Assembly (NCBI RefSeq): GCF_047675955.1
Contig: NW_027327632.1
Location: 186,001 to 250,000 of the forward strand
From: Chlorocebus sabaeus
Lineage: Eukaryota; Chordata; Mammalia; Primates; Cercopithecidae
Direction: 5' to 3'
DNA: 64,000 nucleotides
Part shown: piece by piece, positions 1-11,909 of the stretch
Numbering within the stretch: position 1 is the first letter of the stretch
How the letters are laid out: each line of letters opens with the position of its first letter
Notes under the pieces: model-generated
The model's input: the letters and a program-made list of their open reading frames with translations, nothing else
Databases searched by the model: none
What the model was told of the DNA's origin: nothing
Translations under genes and position numbers: made by a program

Positions 1-2454
1 ACCGATTTCAGCCGGTCTGCTGCTGTTTGATCCGGTTTGAGCTGGTCTGGTCTGGTTTGATTAGATTTGAGCCGGTCAAAACCGGTTTGAGCCTATCTGG
101 TCGGGTCTGAGTCCCGTTTGAGCATGTCAGAACGTTTTGAGCCAGTCTGGTCCGGTTTCATCCGGTCAAAACTGGTTTGAGACGGTTTGAGCCGGTCAAA
201 ACCAGTTTGAGCCTGTCTGGTCTGGTGTCATCTGGTTTGAGCCGTTCTGGTCTGGTTTGAGGCGTTCAAAACCGGTTTGAGCTGGTCCGGTCCGATTTTA
301 GTCCGGTTTGAGGTGGTCAAAACCGGTTTCAGCCGGTCTGGTTCGGTTTGAGCCGGTCTGGTCTGGTTTGATCATGTCAAAACCGGTTGGAACAGGTCTG
401 GGCCTGTTTGAGTCCAGTTTGAGATCGTCAAAAGCGGTTTGAGCCGGTCTGGCCTGGTTTGATCCGTTCAAAACCCGTATGAGTCCGGTTTGAGCCGGTG
501 AAAACCAGTTTGAGATGTTCTGGTCCGGTTTGAGAAGGTTTGAGCCGGTCTGGTCTAGTTTTAGCCGGTTTGAGCCGGTCTGTTCCTGTTTGAGTTCGAT
601 TTGAGCCATTCAAATCCGTTATGAGCCAGTCTGGTCCGGTTTGAGTCCGGTTTGAGCCAGTCAAAAAAGGTTTGAGCTGGTCTGGTCCGGTTTGAGTCCG
701 GTTTGAGCCGGTCAAAACCGGTTTGAGCCGGTCTGGCCTGGATTGATCTGGTCAAAACCCGTTTGACTCTGGCTTGAGCCGGTCAAAACTGGTTTGAGCC
801 GTTCTGGTCCGGTTTGATACGGCTTGAGACAGTCTGGTCTCGTTTGAGCCGGTTGAAAACAGTTTTAGCCGGTCTGGTCCGGTTTGAGTCCAGTTTGAGC
901 AGTTCAAAACCTGGTCGACCCGGTCTGGTCCGTAATGAGATGGTTAAAACCGGTTTGAGCCAGTCTAAGGGCCGGTCTGGTGCGGTTTGATCCGGTTGGA
1001 GCCGGTCAAAACACGTTTGAGTCCGTTTTGAGGCGGTCTGGTCCGTTCCGGGTTGAGCCATTCAAAACCGGTTTGAGCCAGTCTAGTCCGGTTTGAGTCA
1101 GGTTTCAGCCGGTCAAAACCGGTGTGAGCCGGTCTGTTCCGGTTTGATTCCTGTTTGAGCCAGTCAAAACAGGTTTGAGTCTGTCTGGTCCTGTTTGAGT
1201 CCGGTTTGAGCCGATCAGAACCGGTTTGAGCCAGTCTGGCCTGGTTTGATCTGGTCAAAACCCGTTTGACTCTGGTTTGAGCCCGTCAAAACTGGTTTGA
1301 GCCGTTTTGGTCCGGTTTGATCCCATTTGAGCCGGTCTGGTCTGGTTTGAACCGGTTCAAACGGGTTTTAGCCTGTCTGGTCCGGTTTGAGTCCGGTTTG
1401 AGCCGTTCAAAACCTGGTAGACCTGGTCTGGTCCGTAATGAGACATTTAAAACCGGTTTGAGCCCGTCTAAGAGCCAGTTTGGTGCGCTTTGATCCGGTT
1501 GGAGCTGGTCAAAACACGTTTGAGTCCGTTTTGAGCCGGTTTAGTCCGTTCCGGTTTGAGCCGGTCAAAACCGGTTTTAGCCAGTCTGGTCCAGTTTGAG
1601 TCCGGTTTGAGCCAGTCAAAACAGGTTTGAGCCGGTCTGATCCGGTTTGAGTCCACTTTGAGCCGGTGAAAATCGGTTTGAGCTGGTCTGGCTTTGTTTG
1701 ATCTGGTCGAAACCCATATGAGTCCGGTTTGAGCCGGTGAAAACCGGTTTGAGATGTTCTGATCCGGTTTGAGCCGGTTTGAGCCGGTCTGTTCTGGTGT
1801 GAGCCGGATTGAGCCGGTCTGTTCCTGTCTGTGCCGATCTGTTCCTGTTTGAGTCCGGTTTGAGTCGTTCAAAACCGGTTTGAGCCGGTCTAGTCCCGTT
1901 TGAGTCTGGTTTCAGCAGGTCAAAACCGGTTGGAACCGGTCGGGACCGGTTTGAGTCCGGATTGAGCCGGTCCAAACCGGTTTGATCCCGTCTCGTCCGT
2001 TTTGAGCCGGTCAAAACTGGTATGAGCCGGTCCAATACGGTCAAAACATGTTTGAGCCGGTCTGCTCGGATTTGAGTCCGGTTTGAGGCGGTAAAAACCG
2101 GTTTCAGTCTGGTTTGAGCCGGTCTGTTCCGTTCCGGTTTGGATTCGGTTTAAGCCAATCAACACCGGTTTGAGCTGGTCTGGTTCGGTTTGAGACGGTC
2201 AAAACCGGTTTGAGACGGTCTAATACGGTCAAAATAGGTTTGAGCCGGTCTGATCCAGTTTGAGTCCGGTTTCAGCCCGTCAAAACCGGTTTGAGTCGGT
2301 CTGGTTCGGTTTGAACCGTTCAAAACCAGTCGGACCCGGTCTGGTCAGGTTTTAGCTGGTTTGAGCCGGTGTGGTCGGGTTAGAGCCGGTCTAGTCGGGT
2401 TTGAGCCGGTCAAAACCGGTTTGAGCCCGTCTCGTCTGGTTTGAGCTGGTCAAA
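1..2454 (-). repeat. CCGG higher-order unit L-a (about 2.45 kb)
   Basis: The interval between two copies of the CTGCTGCTG ... TTTGATTAGATTTGAG landmark (near 17-71 and 2470-2522) is about 2453 bp. The text that follows each landmark (GCCTATCTGGTCGGG, then a TCCCGTTTGAGCA block) is nearly the same in both places, so this is one higher-order unit and not chance similarity of short modules. It holds two TCTAAG landmarks, near 964 and 1466. The boundaries are arbitrary in phase. Confidence 0.7.
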
Positions 2455-5400
2455 ACCGATTTGAGCCGGTCTGCTGCTGTTTGATCTGGTTTCAGCTGGT
2501 CTCGTCCGGTTTGATTAGATTTGAGCTGGTCAAAACCGGTTTGAGCCTATCTGGTCGGGTTGGAGTCCCGTTTGAGCAGGTCAAAACCGTTTTGAGCCAG
2601 TCTGGTCCGTTTTAATCCGGTCAAAACTGGTTTGAGACGGTTTGAGCCTGTCAAAACCGGTTTGAGCCCGTCTGGTCGGGTTTGATCCGGTTTGAGCCGG
2701 TCTGGTCTGGTTTGAGCCATTCAAAACCGGTTTGAGCCAGTCCGGTCGGATTTTAGTTCGGTTTGAGCCGGTCAAAACCAGTTTCAGCTGGTATGGTTTG
2801 GTTTGAGCCGGTCTGGTCCGGTTTGAGCCTGTCAAAACCGGTTGGAACCGGTCTGGGCCTGTTTGAGTCCGGTTTGAGCCGGTCAAACCCGGTTTGAGCC
2901 GTTCTGGCCTGGTTTGATCCGGTCAAAACCCGTATGAGTCCGGGTTGAGCTGGTGAAAACCGGTTTGAGATGTTCTGGTCCGGTTTGAGCCGGTTTGAGC
3001 CGGTCTGGTCTAGTTTTAGCCGGTTTGAGACGGTCTGTTCCTGTTTGAGCCGGTCTGTTCCAGTTTGAGTCCGATTTGAGCCGTTCAAAACCGGTATGAG
3101 CCGGTATGGTCCGTTTTGAGTCCGGTTTGAGCCAGTCAAAAAAGTTTTGAGCTGGTCTGGTCCGGTTTGAGTCTGGTTTGAGCCGGTCAAAACCGGTTTG
3201 AGCCGGTCTGGCCTGGTTTGATCTGATCAAAACCCGATTGACTCTGGTTTGAGCCGGTCAAAACTGGTTTGAGCCATTCTGGTCCGGTTTGATACGGCTT
3301 GAGGCAGTCTGGTCTCGTTTGAGTCGGTTCAAAACAGATTTAGCCGGTCTGGTCCGAATAGAGTCCGGTTTGAGCCGTTCAAAACCTGGTAGGCCTGATC
3401 TGGTCCGTAATGAGACAGTTAAAACCGGTTTGAGCAAGTCTAAGAGCCGGTCTGGTGCGGTTTGATCGGCTTGGAGCCGGTCAATACACGTTTGAGTCCG
3501 TTTTGAGGCGGTCTGGTCCGTTCCGGTTTGAGCCGGTCAAAACCGGTTTGAGCCAGTCTGGTCCAGTTTGAGTCCGGTTTGACCCAGTCAAAACAGGTTT
3601 GAGCTGGTCTGGTCCGGTTTGAGTCCGCTTTGAGCTGGTCAAAATCGGTTTGAGCCGGTCTGGCCTTGTTTAATCTGTTCAAAAGACGTTTGAGTCCGGT
3701 TTGAGCCGGTCAAAACTGGTTTGAGCCGGTCTAATACGGTCAAAATATGTTTGAGCCGTCTGCTCGGATTTGAATCCGGTTTGAGGTGGAAAAATCCGGT
3801 TTCAGTCCGATTTGAGCCGGTCTGTTCCGTTCTGGTTTGAGTCCGGTTTAAGCCAATCAAAACCGGTTTGAGCCGGTCTGGTGTGGTTTGACATGGTCAA
3901 AGCCGGTTTTAGATGGTCTAATACGGTCAAAATAGCTTTGAGCCGGTCTGGTCCGGTTTGAGTCCGGTTTCAGCCTGTCAAAATCGGTTTGAGCCGGTCT
4001 GGCCTGGTTTGATCTGGTCAAAACCCGTTTGAGTACGGTTTGAGCCAGTCAAAACCGGTTTGAGCCGGTCTGGTCCGGTTTGAGTCCGGTTTGAGCCCGG
4101 TTTGTGCCGGTCTGGTCCAGTTTGAGCCAGTCAAAACTGGTTTGAGCCCGTCTCGTCCGGTTAGAGCCGGTCAAAACTGGTTTGAGCCGGTCTAATATGG
4201 TCAAAACATGTTTGAGCCGTTCTGCTCGGATTTGAGTCCGATTTGAGGCGGCAAAAACCGGTTTCAGTCCGGTTTGAGCTGGTCTGGCCTGGTTTGATCC
4301 CGTCAAAAGTCGTATGAGTCCGGTTTGAGCTGGTGAAAACCGGTTTGAGATGTTTTGGTCCGGTATGAGCCGTTTGAGCTGGTCAGGTCTAGTTTTAGCC
4401 GATTTGAGCTGGTCTGTTCCTGTTTGAGTCGGTCCGTTCCAGTTTGAGTCCGATTTGAGCCGTTCTAATCCCGATTGAGCCGGTCAGGTCCGGTTTGAGT
4501 CCTATTTGAGCCAGTTAAAAAGCTTTGAGCTGGTCTGGTCAGGTTTGAGTCCGGTTTGAGCCGGTCAAAACCGGTTTGAGCTGGTCTGGCCTGGTTTGAT
4601 CTGGTCAAAACCCGTTTGCCTCTGGTTTGAACCGGTCAAAATTGGTTTGATCCGTTCTGGTCCGGTTTGATACGGCTTGAGGCAGTCTTGTCTGGTTTGA
4701 GCCGGTTCAAACCGGTTTTAGCCGGTCTGGTGGGGTTTGAGTGCGGTTTGAGCCATTCAAAACCTGGTAGACCCGGTCTGGTCCATAATGAGACGGTTAA
4801 AACCGGTTTGAGCCCGTCTAAGAGCCAGTTTGGTGCAGTTTGATCCGACTGGAGCCGGTGAAAACAAGTTTGAGTCCGTTTTGAGCCGGTCTGGTCCGTT
4901 CCAGTTTGAGCCGGTCAAAACCGGTTTGAGCCTGTCTGGTGCGGTTTGAGTCCGGTTTTAGCCAGTCAAAACAGGTTTGAGCCGGTCTAGTCCGGTTTGA
5001 GTCTGGTTTGAGCTGGTCAAAATCAGTTTGAGCCAGTCTGGCCTGGTTTAATCTGGTCAAAGCACGTTTGAGTCCTGTTTGAGCCGGTCAAAACCAGTTT
5101 GAGCCGGTCTGGTCCGGAGTGAGTCCGGTTTGAGCCGTTCAAAACCGGTTTGAGCCAGTCTAGTCCGGTTTGAGTCCGGTTTCAGCTGATCAAAATCGGT
5201 TTGAGCCGGTCTGTTCCGGTTTTTGTCCTTTTTGAGCCAGTCAAACAGGTTTGAGCCGGTCTGGTCCGGTTTGAGTCCGGTTAGAGTCCGGTTTGTGCCG
5301 TTCTGGTCCAGTTTGAGCCGGTCAAAACCGGTTTGAGCCCGTCTCGTCCGTTTCGAGCCGGTCAAAACTGGTTTGAGCCGGTCTAATACGGTCAAAACAC

Positions 5401-5806
5401 GTTTGAGCCAGTCTGCTCGGATTTGAGTCTGGTTTGAGGCGGTAAAAGCCGGTTTCAGTCCGGTTTCAGCCGGTCTGTTCCGTTCCGGTTTGAGTCCGGT
5501 TTAAGCCGATCAAAACCGGTTTGAGCTGGTCTGGTTCGGTTTGAGACACTCAAAACCGGTTTGAGCTGGTCTAATACGGTCAAAATAGGTTTGAGCCGGT
5601 CTGGTCCGGTTTGAGTCCGGTTTCAGCACGTCAAAACCGGTTTGAGTCGGTCTGGTTTGGTTTGAACCGTTCAAAACCGGTGGGAGCCGGTCTGGTCAGG
5701 TTTTAGCTGGTTTGAGCCGTTCTGGTCGGGTTAGAGCCGGTCTGGTGGGGTTTGAGCCGGTCTAAAAAGGTTTGAGCCCGTCTCGTCTGGTTTGAGCTGT
5801 TCAAAA
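2455..5806 (-). repeat. CCGG higher-order unit L-b (about 3.35 kb)
   Basis: This is the second copy of the preceding unit, ending where the landmark recurs near 5822-5870. It is about 0.9 kb longer than its neighbour. The spacing between its two TCTAAG landmarks (near 3440 and 4818) is about 1.38 kb against 0.5 kb in the first unit, so most of the length difference lies there. The segments around 1441-1620 and 4791-4970 align collinearly with scattered substitutions. Confidence 0.65.
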
Positions 5807-6259
5807 CCGATTTTAGCCGGTCTCCTGCTGTTTGATCCGGTTTGAGCTAGTCTGGTCCGGTTTGATTAGATTTGAGCCGGTCAAAACCGGTTTGAGCCCG
5901 TCTCGTCCGGTTAGAGCCGGTCAAAACTGGTTTGAGCCGGTCTAATATGGTCAAAACATGTTTGAGCCGGTCTGCTCGGATTTGAGTCCGATTTGAGGCG
6001 GCAAAAACCGGTTTCAGTCCGGTTTGAGCTGGTCTGGCCTGGATTGGTCCCGTCAAAAGCCGTATGAGTCCGGTTTGAGCCAGTGAAAACCGGTTTGTGT
6101 CGGTCTGGTCCGGTTTGAGCCGGTCAAAACCGGTTTGAGCCGGTCTAGTGCTGTTTGAGCTGACTTGAGGCATTTTGGCCCGGTTTGAGTCGGTCAAAAT
6201 CGGTTTGAGCCGGTGTGGTCCTGTTAGAGTCCGGTTTGAGCTGGTCAAAACAGGTTTGA

Positions 6260-7280
6260 GTCTGGTTTGAGCCGGTCAAAACAGGTTTCAGCCGGTCTGG
6301 TCCGGTTTGATCCGGTTTAAGCCTGTCGGGCCGGGTTTGAGCTGGTCAAAACCGGTTTGAGCCCGTCTGGACTGGTTTGATCCGGCTTGAGCCGGTCTGG
6401 TCTGGTTTGATCCGGTTTCAGCCGGTCAAAACCAGTATGTGCCGGTCTGGTCCGATTTGAGCTGGTCAAAACTGGTTTTAGCCGGCCTAGCCGGTCTGGT
6501 CCGGATTGATGCGGTCTGAGCCGGTCTGGCCCAGTTTGCTACGGTTTGAGCTTGTCAAAACCAGTTTGAGCCTGTCTAGCCATTCTGGTCCGGATTGATC
6601 CGTTTTCAGCTGGTCTGATCCGGTTTGATCCGGTTTGAGCCGGTCTGGTATGGTTTGATTCGATTTGAGCAGTGAAAAACCGGTTTGAGCTGGTCTGGTC
6701 CTCTTTGTGCCGGTCAAAACAGGTTTGAGCCGGTCCGGTCTGGTCCGGTTTGAGCCGGTCAAAACCTGTTTGAGCCGGTCTGGTCCGGTTTGAGTCTGGT
6801 TTGAGCTGGTCAAAACCCATTTGAGCCGCTCTGGTCCGTATTGACCCGGTTTGAGCCGGTCTGGTCGGGTTTGATGTGGTTTCAGTCCGTGTGGTCCGGT
6901 TTGAGCCGGTTTGAGCTGGTCTCGTCCGGTTTGACCAGGCTTGAGCCAGTCTGGTTCGGTATGATACGGTTTGAACCGGTCAAAAAACGGTTAGAGTCCA
7001 GATTGAGCCGCTCAAAACCGGTTTAAGCCGGTCTAGCCGGTGTGGTCTGGATTGACCCGTTTTTAGCCGGTCTGGTCCAGTTTCATCGGGTTTGAGCCGG
7101 TCTGGTCAAGTTTAATTCGATTTGAGCCGGTTAAAACCGGTTTGAGCCTGTCTGGTCCGGTTTAAGCTGGTCTGGTCAAATTTGAGTGGGTCAAAACTGG
7201 TTTGAGCCGGTCTGGTCCGGTTTGAGTCCGGTTTGAGCCGCTCAAAACCGGTTTGTCTCGTTCTGGTCCTGTTTGATCCG
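6260..7280 (-). repeat. CCGG satellite subfamily next to the alpha block
   Basis: The module order changes here. The text is dominated by GTCTAGCC, GGTCTGGTCCGGATTGATCC and CGTTTTCAGC variants, near 6484, 6575 and 7034. The same subfamily recurs at about 14550-14850, 17260-17540 and 22060-22480. I see little of it in the block after the gap. It is the last CCGG sequence before the alpha satellite. Confidence 0.6.
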
Positions 7281-7290
7281 GAGAAAGAAG
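7274..7290. other. Left CCGG/alpha junction
   Basis: The text changes abruptly from TTTGATCCG (CCGG satellite) to GAGAAAGAAGC (alpha). There is no transposon end, poly-A tail or unique spacer. The alpha side begins 7 bp before the AAGCTT anchor of a C monomer. Confidence 0.9.
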
Positions 7291-7799
7291 CTTTCTGAGA
7301 AACTGCTTTGTGTTCTGTGAATTCACCTCACAGAGTTACAGCTTTCCCCTGCAGAAGCCGTTGCTAAGACTGTTCTTTTGGAATTTGCAAAGGGATATTT
7401 GGAAGCCCAAAAGGCCTATGGTGAAAAAGAAAATATCCTCAAATGGAAACTGGAAAGAAGCTTTCTGAGACACTGCTTTGTGATGTGTGACTTCCACTCA
7501 CTGAGCTACGGCTGTATTTCGAGGAGCTCTTTGCAAGCCTTATTTCTGTGGAATGTGAGAACTGATATTTTGGATCCCTTTGAAGACTATAGGGCCCAAG
7601 GAAATATCCTCCGATCAAAATGAGAAAGAAGCTTCCTGAGAAACTTTTTGTGATCGGTCAATTCATCTCACAGAGTTACAGCTTTCCCTTCAAGAAGCCT
7701 TTCGCTAAGACTGTTCTTGTGGAATTTGCGAACGGATATTTGGAAGCCCATGGAGGGCTATAGTGAAAAGACAGACACCCTCCGATAAAAACTGGAAAG
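7281..7799 (+). repeat. Alpha trimer 1 (C1-A1-B1)
   Basis: C1 starts at the left junction, with its AAGCTT anchor at 7288. A1 starts at 7458 and B1 at 7629. B1 ends with the unusual GACAGACACCCTCC variant that is shared with B8 and B13. Confidence 0.93.
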
Positions 7800-8313
7800 A
7801 AGCTTTCTGAGAAACTACTTTGATTTCTGTGAATTCATCTCACAGAGTTTCATCTTTCCCGTCCAGAAGCCGTTCGCTACGACTGTTTTTTGGAATTTGC
7901 AGAGGGATATTTAGAACCCCATAGAGGCCTATGGTGAAACAGAAAATATCCTCAGATGAAAAGTGTAAAGGAGCTATCTGAGAAACTGCTTTGTGGTGTG
8001 TGACTTCCACTCAATGAGTCACAGCTGTATTTCATGGAGCTGTTTGCTAGCCTTATTTCTGTGGAATCTGAGTACTGATATTTCGGATCCCTTTGAATAT
8101 TATAGGGCCAAAGAAAATATCCTCCGATAAAAATGAGACAGAAGCTTTGTGAGAAACTTCTTTGTGATCTGTGAATTCATCTCACAGAGATACAGCTTTT
8201 CCCTCAAGATGCTTGTCACTAATACTGTTCTTGTGGAATTTGCAAAGTTATATTTGGAAAAACATGGAGGGCTTTGGTGAAAAGGGAAATACCCTCAGAT
8301 AAAAACTGGACAG
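7800..8313 (+). repeat. Alpha trimer 2 (C2-A2-B2)
   Basis: C2 starts at 7800, A2 at 7971 and B2 at 8142. C2 belongs to the TTTCATCTTTCCCGTCCAG subtype also seen in C6, C9 and C14. A2 has the CTCAATGAGTCACAG variant. Confidence 0.93.
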
Positions 8314-8828
8314 AAGCTTTCTGAGAAACTGCTTTGTGTTCTGTGAATTCATCTCCCAGAGTTACAGATTTCCCCACCAGAAGCTGTTCCCTAAGACTCT
8401 TCCTGTGGAATTTGCAAAGGGATATTTCAAAACCCTTACAGGCCTTTGGTGAAAAAGAAAATATCCTCAGATGAAAAGTGTAAAGAAGCTTTCTGAGAAA
8501 CTGCTTTGTGGTGTGTGACTTCCACTCAATGAGTCACAGCTGTATTTCATGGAGCTGTTTGCTAGCCTTATTTCTGTGGAATCTGAGAACTGATATTTCG
8601 GATCCCTTTGAAGTCTATAGGGCCAAAAGAAATATCCTCCGATAAAAATGAGAAAGAAGCTTTCTGAGAAACTTCTTTGTGATCTGTGAGTTCATCTCAC
8701 AGAGTTACAGCGTTCCACTCAAGAAGCCTTTCGCTAAGACTGTTCTTGTGGAATTTGCAAAGTGATATTTGGAAGCCCATGGTGGGCTATGGTGAAAAGG
8801 GAAATATCCTCAGATAAAAGCTGGAAGG
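8314..8828 (+). repeat. Alpha trimer 3 (C3-A3-B3)
   Basis: C3 starts at 8314, A3 at 8486 and B3 at 8657. A3 shares the CTCAATGAGTCACAG variant with A2, which suggests a local duplication of neighbouring trimers. Confidence 0.93.
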
Positions 8829-9339
8829 AAGCTTTCTGAGAAACTGCTTTGTGTTCTGTGAATTCATCTCCATAGTTACAGCTTTCCCCTCCAGAAGGTG
8901 TTCACTAAGACTGTTCTTGTGGTATTTGCAAAGGCATATTGGGAAGCCCTTAGGGGCCTATGGTGAAAAAGAAAATATCCTCAGATGAAAACTGGAAAGA
9001 AGTTTTCTGAGAAACTGCTTTGTGATGTGTAACTTCCCCAAACTGAGTCACAGCTGTATTTCCTGGAGCTGTTTGCTAGCCTTATTTCTCTGGCATCTGA
9101 GACATGATATTTCGCACTACTTTGAAGACTATAGGGCCAAAGGAAATATCCTCCCAGAAAAATGAAAAGAAGGTTTCTGGGAAACTTCTTTGTGATCTGT
9201 GAATTCATCTCACAGAGTTACAGCTGTCCGCTCAAGAAACCTTTCGCTAAGACTGTTTTGTGGAATTTGCAAAGTGATATTTGGAACCCCATGGAGGGCT
9301 ATGGTGAAAAAGAAAGTATCCTAAAAAAAAAAAGGAAAG
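8829..9339 (+). repeat. Alpha trimer 4 (C4-A4-B4)
   Basis: C4 starts at 8829, A4 at 9000 and B4 at 9170. B4 ends with an A-run (about 9323-9333) in place of the usual TCAGATAAAAACTGG. A related A-rich ending occurs in B12. Confidence 0.93.
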
Positions 9340-9853
9340 AAGTTTCTGAGAAACTGCTTGGTGTTTTGTGAATTCATCTCACAGAGTTACAGCTTTCCCC
9401 TCCAGAATCCGTTCGCTAAGACTGTTCTACTGGAATTTGCAAAGGGATATTTCGAAGCCCATAGAGGCCTAAGGTGAAAAAGAAAATATCCTCAGATGAA
9501 AACTGGAAAGAAGCTTTCTGAGAAACTGCTTTGTGTGGTGTGACTTCCACTCGCTGAGTTACAGCTGTATTTCATTGAGCTCTTTGCTAGCCTTATTTCT
9601 GTGGAATTTGAGAACTGATATTTCGGATCCCTTTGAAGACTATAGGGCCCAAGGAAATATCCTCCGATCAAAATGAGAAAGAAGCATTCTGAGAAACTTC
9701 TTTGTGATCTGTGAATTCATCTCACAGAGTTACAGCTTTCCCCTCAAGAAGCCTTTCGCTAAGACTGTTCTTGTGGAATTTGCAAAGTGATATTTGGAAG
9801 CCCATGGAGGTCTATGGTGAAAAGGGAAATATCCTCAGATAACAACTGGAAAG
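9340..9853 (+). repeat. Alpha trimer 5 (C5-A5-B5)
   Basis: C5 starts at 9340, A5 at 9511 and B5 at 9682. A5 has the CTCGCTGAGTTACAG variant seen also in A6 and, in altered form, A9. Confidence 0.93.
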
Positions 9854-10368
9854 ATGCTTTCTGAGAAACTTCTTTGTTTTCTGTGAATTCATCTCACAGA
9901 GTTTCATCTTTCCCGTCCAGAAGCCGTTCGCTAAGACTGTTCTTTTGGAATTTGCAGAGGGATATTTGGAAGCCCCTAGAGGCCTATGGTGAAAAAGAAA
10001 ATATCCTCAGATGAAAACTGGAAAGAAGGTTTCTGAGAAACTGCTTTGTGTGGTGTGACTTCCACTCGCTGAGTTACAGCTGTATTTCGTTGAGCTCTCT
10101 GGTGGCCTTATTTCTGTGGAATCTGAGAACTGATATTTCGGATCCCTTGGAAGACTACAGGGCCAAAAGAAATATCCTTTGATAAAAATGAGAAAGAAGC
10201 TTTCTGAGAAACTTCTTTGTGATCTGTGAATTCATCTCACAGAGTTACAGCGTTCCCCTCAAGAAGCCTTTCGCTAAGACTGTTGTTGTGGAATTTGCAA
10301 AGTGATATTTGGAAGCCCATGGTGGGCTATGGTGAAAACGGAAATATCCTCAGATAAAAGCTGGAAAG
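9854..10368 (+). repeat. Alpha trimer 6 (C6-A6-B6)
   Basis: C6 starts at 9854, A6 at 10026 and B6 at 10197. B6 ends with GGTGAAAACGGAAAT (10331-10345), the only copy with CGG at the place where a CENP-B box sits in the human B-type monomer. Confidence 0.93.
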
Positions 10369-10882
10369 AAGCTTTCTGAGAAACTGCTTTATGTTCTGTG
10401 AATTCACCTCCCAGATTTACAGCTTTCCCCTCCAGAAGCCGTTCACTAAGACTGTTCTTGTGGAATTTGCAAAGGGATATTTGGAAACACATAGAGGGCT
10501 ATGGTGAAAAAGAAAATATCCTCAGATGAAAACTGGAAAGAAGCTTTCTAGAAACTGCTTTGTGATGTTTGACTTGCACTCACTGAGTTACAGCTGTATT
10601 TCGTGGAGCTGTTTGCTTACCTTATTTCTGTGGAATCTGAGAACTGATATTTCGGATCCCTTGGAAGACTATAGGGCCAAAGAAAATGTGCTCCGATAAA
10701 AATGAGAAAGAAGCTTTCTGAGAAACTTCTTTGTGATCTGTGAATTCATTCCACACAGTTACAGCTTTCCCCTCAAGAAGCCTTTCGCTAAGACTGTTCT
10801 TGTGGAATTTGCAAAGTTCTATTTGGATGCCCATGGTGGGCTCTGGTGAAAAGGGAAATGACCTCAGATAAAAAATGAAAAG
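10369..10882 (+). repeat. Alpha trimer 7 (C7-A7-B7)
   Basis: C7 starts at 10369, A7 at 10541 and B7 at 10711. A7 reads GACTTGCACTCACTGAG, a variant shared with A13. Confidence 0.93.
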
Positions 10883-11396
10883 AAGCTTTCTGAGAAACTG
10901 CTTTGTGTTCTGTGAATTCATTTCCCAGAGTTACAGCTTTCCCCTCCAAAAGCCGTACGTTAAGACTGTTCTTTTGAAATTTGCAAAGGGATATTGGGAA
11001 GACCATAGAGGCCTATGGTGAAAAAGAAAATATCCTCAGATGAAAACTGGAGAGAAGCTTTCTGGGAAAGTGCTTTGTGATGTGTGACTTCCACTCACTA
11101 AGTTACAGCTGTATGTCCTGGAGCTGTTTGCTAGCCTTATTTCGCTGGAAACTGAGAACTGATATTTCAGATCCATTTGCAGACTATAGGGCCAAAGGAA
11201 TATCCTCCAAAAAAAATGAGAAAGAAGCTTTCTGAGAAACCTCTTTTTGATCTGTGAATTCATCTCACAGAGTTACAGCTTTCCCCTCAAGAAGCCTTTC
11301 GCTAAGACTGTTCTTGCGGAATTTGCAAAGGGATATTTGGAAGCCCATGGAGGGCTATGGTGAAAAGGCAGATACCCTCCGATAAAAACTGGAAAG
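10883..11396 (+). repeat. Alpha trimer 8 (C8-A8-B8)
   Basis: C8 starts at 10883, A8 at 11055 and B8 at 11225. B8 carries the GGCAGATACCCTCC ending that pairs it with B1 and B13. Confidence 0.93.
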
Positions 11397-11909
11397 AAGC
11401 TTTTGGAGAAACTACTTTGTTTTCTGTGAATCCATCTCACAGTTTCATCTTTCCCATCTCGAAGCCGTTCGCTAAGACTGTTCTTTTGGATTTTGCAGAG
11501 GGATATTTGGAAGCCCATAGAGGGCTATGGGGAAAAAGAAAATATCCTCAGATGAAAACTGGAAAGAAGCTTTCTGAGAAACTGCTTTGTGTAGTGTGAC
11601 TTCCACCCGCTGAGTTACAGCTGTATTTCGTTGACCTCTCTGGGAGCCTTATTTCTGTGGAATTTGAGAACTGATATTTCGGATCCCTTTGAAGACTATG
11701 GGACCAAAGGAAATATCCTCCGATCAAAATGAGAAAGAAGCGTTCTGAGAAACTACTTTGTGATCTGTGAATTCATCTCACAGAGTTAGAGCTTTCTCCT
11801 CAAGAAGTCTTTTGCTAAGACTGCTCTTGTGGAATTTGCAAAGTGATATTTGGAAGCCCATGGAGGGTTATGGTGAAAAGGGAAATATCCTCAGATAACA
11901 ACTGGAAAG
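11397..11909 (+). repeat. Alpha trimer 9 (C9-A9-B9)
   Basis: C9 starts at 11397, A9 at 11567 and B9 at 11738. C9 has CTATGGGGAAAAAG where most C copies have CTATGGTGAAAAAG. The truncated last monomer C14 resembles it at this point. Confidence 0.93.

Larger units (their letters stand above)
1..7280 (-). repeat. CCGG satellite, left block 1
   Basis: This is a continuous tandem array with no unique sequence. The + strand reads as variants of CCGGTTTGAG, CCGGTCTGGT, CCGGTTTGAGT and CCGGTCAAAA. It is marked minus because the reference orientation chosen here is the CTCAAACC-reading strand. The modules are 10-11 bp long and five of them make a unit of about 51 bp. Most variants are single-base changes, often CCGG to CTGG or CCAG. 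Larger units are visible: a TTTGATTAGATTTGAG variant recurs near 56, 2510 and 5861, and a TCTAAG-type landmark near 964, 1466, 3440 and 4818. I see no transposon, simple repeat or gene. The satellite identity is certain. No named family was recognised. Confidence 0.96.

Noticed and set aside
298..5395. Many open frames of 60-140 codons on the minus strand.
   Set aside because: They translate the same degenerate 17-residue repeat and follow from the 51 bp satellite period. No independent coding signal.
1..7280. A CRISPR array, because of short regularly spaced repeats.
   Set aside because: There are no unique spacers. The spacing units are themselves repeats, and the flanking alpha satellite shows primate DNA.
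9321..9334. A-run in B4 as a retroposon poly-A tail.
   Set aside because: The monomer length and both neighbours are intact and no inserted sequence precedes the run. B12 shares a similar ending, so it is a monomer subtype.
7378..9371. Open frames of 60-81 codons in the alpha satellite.
   Set aside because: They are readings of alpha monomers of a well-known non-coding family.
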